Below, one piece after another: positions 59,400 to 64,000 of a stretch of 64,000 nucleotides of DNA. The DNA is taken from positions 62,001 to 126,000 of the forward strand of contig JAUYRP010000034.1 of NCBI GenBank assembly GCA_030696695.1, read 5' to 3'. A program made the position numbers and the translations under genes. Each line of letters opens with the position of its first letter. The stretch's first letter is position 1. The notes under the pieces are model-generated. The model was not told the origin of the DNA. It was given only the letters and a program-made list of their open reading frames with translations, and did no database searches. The stretch is from Methylophilus sp. (GTDB lineage: Bacteria; Pseudomonadota; Gammaproteobacteria; Burkholderiales; Methylophilaceae).

Positions 59400-60770
59400 A
59401 TGGCATCACTCAACATTGTTATTCTTGCTGCGGGTAAAGGTACCCGTATGCATTCTGATACACCCAAAGTATTACACCACATAGGGCATCAACCGATACT
59501 TGCACATGTAATAGCTTGTGCAAAAGCGCTTAACCCACAAAAAATCATAGTAGTGTATGGGTTTGGTGGTGAACAAGTGAAGCAAGCACTCAATGATGAC
59601 GCCATTACCTGGGTGAATCAGGCTGAGCAACTTGGTACTGGGCATGCTGTGCAACAAGCAGCGCCCTACTTAGATGAGAATGGGCAGACGTTAATTTTGT
59701 TGGGGGACGTACCACTTGTTGATGTACAAGCCTGTCAGCAATTGCTAGAAACATCACAACAGGGCCTGACATTACTCAGTTTTAACAAGTCAGACCCAAC
59801 AGGCTACGGACGTATAGTACGTAATGCAGCAAATAAAGTAGCAGCTATTATTGAACACAAAGATGCTACAGATGCGCAGCGTGCAATACTAGAAGTGAAT
59901 ACGGGTATCATGGCGATGCCCACCAACCAATTAAAAAAATGGCTCAAACAACTCCAAAATAACAATGCACAAGGCGAGTACTATCTCACCGATATTATTG
60001 CTTTTGCGGTGAAGGACAATGTAGCGGTGACCGCTGAAATCACTACAGATGAGTGGTCAGTCACAGGTATTAATGCGAAAACAGATTTAGTACACATTGA
60101 ACGTGTCTATCAAGCCAGACAGGCGCAAATCTTGCTGCAACAAGGGGTCACTTTAAAAGATGCACAGCGCATTGATATTCGCGGCAATCTAACTTGCGGG
60201 CGTGATGTTGAAATTGATGTGAACTGCATATTTGAAGGCAATGTAATCCTAGGCGATCGCGTATATATTGGTGCAAACTGCGTGATAAAAAATGCCAACA
60301 TACAAACAGGCGCGCGCATTGCACCGTTTACCCATATTGATGATGCAACTGTGGGTGAACAAAGTCGTATTGGCCCTTACGCACGTTTGCGTCCAGGTAC
60401 CATACTGGCAGCAGATACGCATGTGGGCAACTTTGTAGAGCTCAAAAATGCGCAGGTGGATATAGGCAGCAAAATCAATCACTTAAGTTATGTGGGTGAT
60501 AGCACTGTGGGTAAAAACGTGAATATAGGCGCTGGCACAATTACTTGCAACTACGATGGCGCTAATAAATTTAGAACCATTATTGAAGATGATGCTTTCA
60601 TAGGGTCTGATACGCAACTGATTGCACCAGTCACCATAGGTAAAGGTGCCACCATCGCTGCTGGCTCAACCATCACCAAAAATGCACCTGCAGATGCATT
60701 GACCTTATGCCGTGCCAAAGAACAGATATCCATTACTGGTTGGAAACGACCACAAAAAATTAAGAAATAA
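59400..60770 (+). CDS. glmU: Bifunctional UDP-GlcNAc pyrophosphorylase/acetyltransferase GlmU
   Basis: The 456-residue enzyme makes UDP-GlcNAc in two steps. The N-terminal uridylyltransferase has [19 protein letters not shown]. The C-terminal left-handed beta-helix acetyltransferase is shown by hexapeptide repeats such as [20 protein letters not shown] and [18 protein letters not shown]-GlcNAc feeds peptidoglycan, LPS and the PNAG made by PgaC. It lies 28 bases upstream of glmS, forming an operon. Confidence 0.98.
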   Translation: MASLNIVILAAGKGTRMHSDTPKVLHHIGHQPILAHVIACAKALNPQKIIVVYGFGGEQVKQALNDDAITWVNQAEQLGTGHAVQQAAPYLDENGQTLILLGDVPLVDVQACQQLLETSQQGLTLLSFNKSDPTGYGRIVRNAANKVAAIIEHKDATDAQRAILEVNTGIMAMPTNQLKKWLKQLQNNNAQGEYYLTDIIAFAVKDNVAVTAEITTDEWSVTGINAKTDLVHIERVYQARQAQILLQQGVTLKDAQRIDIRGNLTCGRDVEIDVNCIFEGNVILGDRVYIGANCVIKNANIQTGARIAPFTHIDDATVGEQSRIGPYARLRPGTILAADTHVGNFVELKNAQVDIGSKINHLSYVGDSTVGKNVNIGAGTITCNYDGANKFRTIIEDDAFIGSDTQLIAPVTIGKGATIAAGSTITKNAPADALTLCRAKEQISITGWKRPQKIKK

Positions 60771-60798
60771 TGCAGTAGTTAAAGAAAGAATACATTCT

Positions 60799-62643
60799 AT
60801 GTGTGGAATTGTTGGGGCAATTGCCAAAAGAAATATTGTGCCAGTATTGATAGAGGGCCTGAGTCGGCTTGAGTATCGAGGCTATGACTCTGCTGGAGTG
60901 GCTATTTTAGATACAGCGAAAATCAAACGTGTACGCGCGGTGGGTCGCGTTTCAGAATTACAAATCAAAGCCAGTGCAGAGAGTCTTAGCGGCATGTTAG
61001 GCATCGGCCACACACGCTGGGCAACGCATGGCGGTGTGACAGAAAGTAATGCGCACCCGCATGTATCACCTTCACAAGCTTCACCAGAAATCGCCGTTGT
61101 ACATAATGGTATTATCGAAAACTACGACGAGCAACGTGAAAAATTAAAACAATTAGGGTATGAGTTTACCTCACAAACCGATACAGAAGTGATTGCTCAC
61201 TTGGTGCATTACCACAGTCAACAAGGCTTGGAGTTGCTAGATGCTGTAAAACAATCGGTAAAAGAACTGACAGGCGCATTTGCCATCAGCGTGATTGCAG
61301 TCAATCGCCCTGATCTCATGGTGTGTGCACGTTTGGGTTGCCCGTTACTCATTGGCTTGGGTGAATCAGAAAACTTTATTGCTTCCGATGTTTCTGCGGT
61401 GTTGTCTGTCACTCGTAAAGTGATCTATTTAGAAGACGGAGATGTGGCGGCATTAACGACTGATAGCGTCACTATCTATGGCAAAAATGATGAAGTAGTG
61501 GAGAGAAAAATTCACATGAGTGATGTCTCACTCGCCTCATTAGAACTAGGCCCGTATAGCCACTTTATGCAAAAAGAAATTCACGAGCAACCACGTGCAT
61601 TAACGGATACCATCGAAGCGCTGATTGACGATGGTGCTTTTAGACCAGAGTTGTTTGGCGAACAAGCGGAGCAAGTGTTCAAGCAGGTCGATAGCGTGCT
61701 GATATTGGCGGCAGGCACTAGTTACTATGCTGGACTCACTGCCAAATACTGGCTTGAGAGCATTGCCAAGATTCCATGCAATGTAGAAATCGCCAGTGAA
61801 TACCGCTATCGCGTCTCAGTGCCCAATCCAAATCAACTGATTGTCACCATTTCACAGTCGGGAGAAACCTTAGATACGATGGAAGCATTAAAACATGCCA
61901 AATCGTTAGGGCAAGAGCTCAGTTTAGCCATTTGCAATGTGCAAGAAAGCGCAATACCGCGCGCGTCTAAACTCATCTTTTACACACGAGCGGGCGCTGA
62001 AATTGGCGTGGCATCCACCAAAGCCTTCACCACACAGCTAGTGGCGTTATTTGTCTTGGCAGTCACATTGGCCAAACAAAAAGGCTTGTTGAGCCAAGAG
62101 AATGAGCAAACGCACTTGAACGCATTGCGTCAATTGGCTGGTAGCGTGCAGTTTGCGCTAAATCTGGAGCCGCAAATTAGAGAATGGGCCAAACGCTTTG
62201 GTGACAAAGAGCATGCATTGTTCTTAGGCCGAGGCATCCACTATCCCATCGCGATGGAGGGTGCGCTCAAGCTTAAAGAAATCTCCTATATTCATGCAGA
62301 GGCCTACCCAGCCGGTGAGCTAAAACACGGACCACTTGCATTGGTAGATAACAATATGCCGGTGGTAGTAATTGCGCCCAATGATACGTTGTTGGAAAAA
62401 GTGAAATCCAACATGCAAGAAGTGAAAGCGCGCGGCGGTGAGCTATTTGTATTTGCCGATGCCGATAGTCACTTTAAGGAATCCGAAGGCGTGCATGTGA
62501 TTCGTACCCCACGCCATGTGGGTGTGCTCTCTCCTATTTTGCATACTATACCAGTGCAATTGCTGGCGTATCACGCAGCCTTGTTAAAAGGCACGGATGT
62601 CGATAAGCCTAGGAATTTGGCTAAGAGTGTGACGGTGGAATAA
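60799..62643 (+). CDS. glmS: Glutamine-fructose-6-phosphate aminotransferase GlmS
   Basis: The 614-residue enzyme makes glucosamine-6-phosphate from fructose-6-phosphate and glutamine, the first step toward UDP-GlcNAc. The start [12 protein letters not shown] is fixed by the need for Cys at the mature N-terminus as the glutaminase nucleophile; the frame is open 29 codons further upstream but this is not used. Two SIS domains follow ([19 protein letters not shown]), with the C-terminal KSVTVE. No ribozyme-like leader fits in the short glmU-glmS gap. Confidence 0.98.
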   Translation: MCGIVGAIAKRNIVPVLIEGLSRLEYRGYDSAGVAILDTAKIKRVRAVGRVSELQIKASAESLSGMLGIGHTRWATHGGVTESNAHPHVSPSQASPEIAVVHNGIIENYDEQREKLKQLGYEFTSQTDTEVIAHLVHYHSQQGLELLDAVKQSVKELTGAFAISVIAVNRPDLMVCARLGCPLLIGLGESENFIASDVSAVLSVTRKVIYLEDGDVAALTTDSVTIYGKNDEVVERKIHMSDVSLASLELGPYSHFMQKEIHEQPRALTDTIEALIDDGAFRPELFGEQAEQVFKQVDSVLILAAGTSYYAGLTAKYWLESIAKIPCNVEIASEYRYRVSVPNPNQLIVTISQSGETLDTMEALKHAKSLGQELSLAICNVQESAIPRASKLIFYTRAGAEIGVASTKAFTTQLVALFVLAVTLAKQKGLLSQENEQTHLNALRQLAGSVQFALNLEPQIREWAKRFGDKEHALFLGRGIHYPIAMEGALKLKEISYIHAEAYPAGELKHGPLALVDNNMPVVVIAPNDTLLEKVKSNMQEVKARGGELFVFADADSHFKESEGVHVIRTPRHVGVLSPILHTIPVQLLAYHAALLKGTDVDKPRNLAKSVTVE

Positions 62644-62763
62644 GAATACTTAAACGCTTTAGGACTTTAATTGGCGCATTAGGTTTTGATGAATCAAAGA
62701 TACGATTAGTCAAAGTAAATGACCTGTTTATGATGGCACCTACTTCCACTGCTACTAAACAAA

Positions 62764-62788
62764 AAAGCCTGACCTCAAGTCAGGCTTT
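62764..62788 (-). terminator. Terminator between glmS and DUF2171-like gene
   Basis: AAAGCCTGA / TCAGGCTTT with a 7-base loop. The leftward strand continues with a six-U run, so it ends the DUF2171-like transcript strongly and may also serve glmS. Confidence 0.8.
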
Positions 62789-62809
62789 CGCTAAAAAATG
62801 ATGGCTAAC

Positions 62810-63043
62810 CTAATTCGGTCTTGTTGACCATTGTTGCATGGCCTCTTCGCCAGAGCGATCAATTTTCACTTTACCATCTTCGGTGGACACAACCCAGTTT
62901 AACGGGATGTAATGGTGCTGACCAGTTTCATCTCGGGTCAGCTTGATGAGTTTTGCGCCTTCAATATGGTCAACCGTTGCGAACTGACCATCCAATGAAC
63001 ATACTACTGGCATATCTGGTTTAATCGTATTTGTGTTAATCAT
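62810..63043 (-). CDS. DUF2171-like small protein
   Basis: A 77-residue protein starting MINTNTIKPDMPVVCSLDGQ after GGAGAAGCAC. The longer open frame is rejected for lack of a ribosome-binding site. The sequence (VVCSLDGQFATVDHIEGAKL, then HHYIPLNWV) has the beta-barrel pattern of PRC/DUF2171 small proteins. No function is known for these. It has its own terminator, so it appears to be an independent unit. Confidence 0.75.
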   Translation of the reverse strand: MINTNTIKPDMPVVCSLDGQFATVDHIEGAKLIKLTRDETGQHHYIPLNWVVSTEDGKVKIDRSGEEAMQQWSTRPN

Positions 63044-63158
63044 GTGCTTCTCCAATATTGATAGGAAACATATCCTAAACAATATTTAACGCCGTTCCTC
63101 TAGTTCAAATTATCGGTGTATGTCCTATAAGCTTGTAAGACAGCAAGATATATAAAAG

Positions 63159-64000
63159 TTAAATAAACCACCAAGCTGCCCAAACAGCACCCATTTGTAT
63201 CACTAAACCAAGTATCACTTGGATTACAAACACGCGATTGCCGCTCACCACAGCCATCATCGCTTTAGAACATGTATTCGCAGTAAGCCCAACTAAAATC
63301 GGGATGACTGCCTGTTCTGGGCTAAGCGAGCCAGAGGAAGCGAGGGTGGCCACAGAAATGGCCGCAGCATGTGCATCGGCTAAGCCAGCCACACCAGAGG
63401 CGAGTACTAGCCCAGCCTGCCCCAACCATATCTTGAGCCCTGCTGATGCGATTAGTACCACTGCGATCACCCCAGCAAATTTAAAAGCGCTCATCACACT
63501 AAACGTTTGCGATGCGATGTGCGCATGCGGAGTATGTTGCCGATAAGATTTTAGCGTCACCATACCACCATAAACTGCAATGGATACGCCGCCAGCCAAC
63601 AGCGGCCATGCCAGTGCCTGCAACGTGGCTGGATGAACAGCTAACAACAATAGCACCAACTGCAAAATGGTCGCCAAACTAGATAAAACAGCACCCGCGG
63701 CAGCGGCACTTGTCATTTCGGTAGATGCCTTTGCGCGTGCGCCCATGCTGCCAATGGTAGCAATACTGGAGATAAAACCTGAAATGAGTCCTACCAATGG
63801 TAGGCCAACTCGGCTACCTACAAGACGTAAAGCAATGTGGCCAAGTGCACTGATGGTCATCACCAAAATGACAATCAGCCATAAATGGCGTGGGTTGATA
63901 GCAGAAAATGGCCCGATGAGTTGATCGGGCACGATAGGCAAAATAATGAGGGTGGCAGCGGCAAGAATCAATACATCGTTGAGTTCAGCTTTGGTGACAA
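63159..64000 (-). CDS. DUF4010 / MgtC-type membrane protein, 5' end outside window
   Basis: The frame continues past an internal TTG at 63971 to the window edge (VTKAELNDVLILAAATLIIL), so the gene is cut at its N-terminal side. At least 280 residues show seven or more hydrophobic helices and the DUF4010 pattern (INPRHLWLIVILVMTISALG, GFISSIATIGSMGARAK, LVGLTANTCSKAMMAVVSGN). Full-length relatives carry an MgtC-like domain in front, outside this window. The transport or regulatory role is unclear. Confidence 0.85.
   Translation of the reverse strand, partial: VTKAELNDVLILAAATLIILPIVPDQLIGPFSAINPRHLWLIVILVMTISALGHIALRLVGSRVGLPLVGLISGFISSIATIGSMGARAKASTEMTSAAAAGAVLSSLATILQLVLLLLAVHPATLQALAWPLLAGGVSIAVYGGMVTLKSYRQHTPHAHIASQTFSVMSAFKFAGVIAVVLIASAGLKIWLGQAGLVLASGVAGLADAHAAAISVATLASSGSLSPEQAVIPILVGLTANTCSKAMMAVVSGNRVFVIQVILGLVIQMGAVWAAWWFI

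Noticed and set aside
60712-60798. 29-codon upstream extension of glmS
   Set aside because: It overlaps glmU, and GlmS must begin Met-Cys for catalysis.

Overview
The window spans the chromosomal replication origin of a Gram-negative proteobacterium. I infer a betaproteobacterium, most like the Methylophilaceae (Methylotenera/Methylobacillus group). This rests on the AT-leaning composition, protein sequence style, the dnaA-dnaN-gyrB block without recF, and the order rpmH-rnpA-yidD-yidC-mnmE ... mnmG-rsmG-parA-parB-atpIBEFHAGDC-glmU-glmS. No rRNA, tRNA, CRISPR array or complete insertion sequence was seen. The taxonomic placement is inference, with no 16S gene to confirm it.

Left third (1-31,000), accessory and envelope functions. 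A very large glycosyltransferase gene (TPR, OGT-like, GT2, GT61, TPR and a second GT2 start) runs off the left edge. It is followed by a hidden 31-residue membrane peptide, a membrane-anchored diguanylate cyclase, a complete RND efflux operon (membrane-fusion protein, inner-membrane pump, outer-membrane lipoprotein), an AT-rich orphan DUF4238-like gene, a YbaK-type deacylase, and a divergent LysR / pirin / YcaC-like hydrolase cluster. Then come a PAS-PAS-GGDEF-EAL protein, a second tiny membrane peptide, a ferritin-like protein, a small acidic lipoprotein, a phospholipase-D-type cardiolipin synthase, a bacterial PH-domain protein and a GIY-YIG protein. The region ends with the four-gene pgaABCD operon for poly-N-acetylglucosamine (PNAG). 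Two c-di-GMP enzymes near a PNAG operon suggest sessile-lifestyle control, since PgaC/PgaD is c-di-GMP activated in Escherichia coli; the link here is inference.

Middle (31,000-37,400), defence. An intact type I restriction-modification operon (hsdR-hsdM-hsdS) reads away from the origin. Immediately after hsdS lie two decayed fragments: the N-terminus of what looks like a reverse-transcriptase-family protein (GTG start, frameshift in a poly-A run) joined to the C-terminus of a HipA-like protein. This is the most unusual part of the window and looks like the scar of a larger lost defence module.

Origin and right half (37,400-64,000), core genome. gyrB, dnaN and dnaA read leftward and rpmH onward reads rightward, so replication probably starts here. 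The dnaA-dnaN gap holds a perfect DnaA box, several near-matches and a run of DnaA-trio-like triplets, and is my preferred oriC. Rightward follow ribosomal protein L34, RNase P protein, YidD/YidC, the tRNA-modification pair MnmE/MnmG, RsmG, ParA/ParB with three parS sites (one inside mnmG), the whole F1Fo ATP synthase operon, then GlmU and GlmS, which make UDP-GlcNAc for peptidoglycan, LPS and PNAG. The right edge holds a DUF2171-like gene and a truncated DUF4010 membrane protein.
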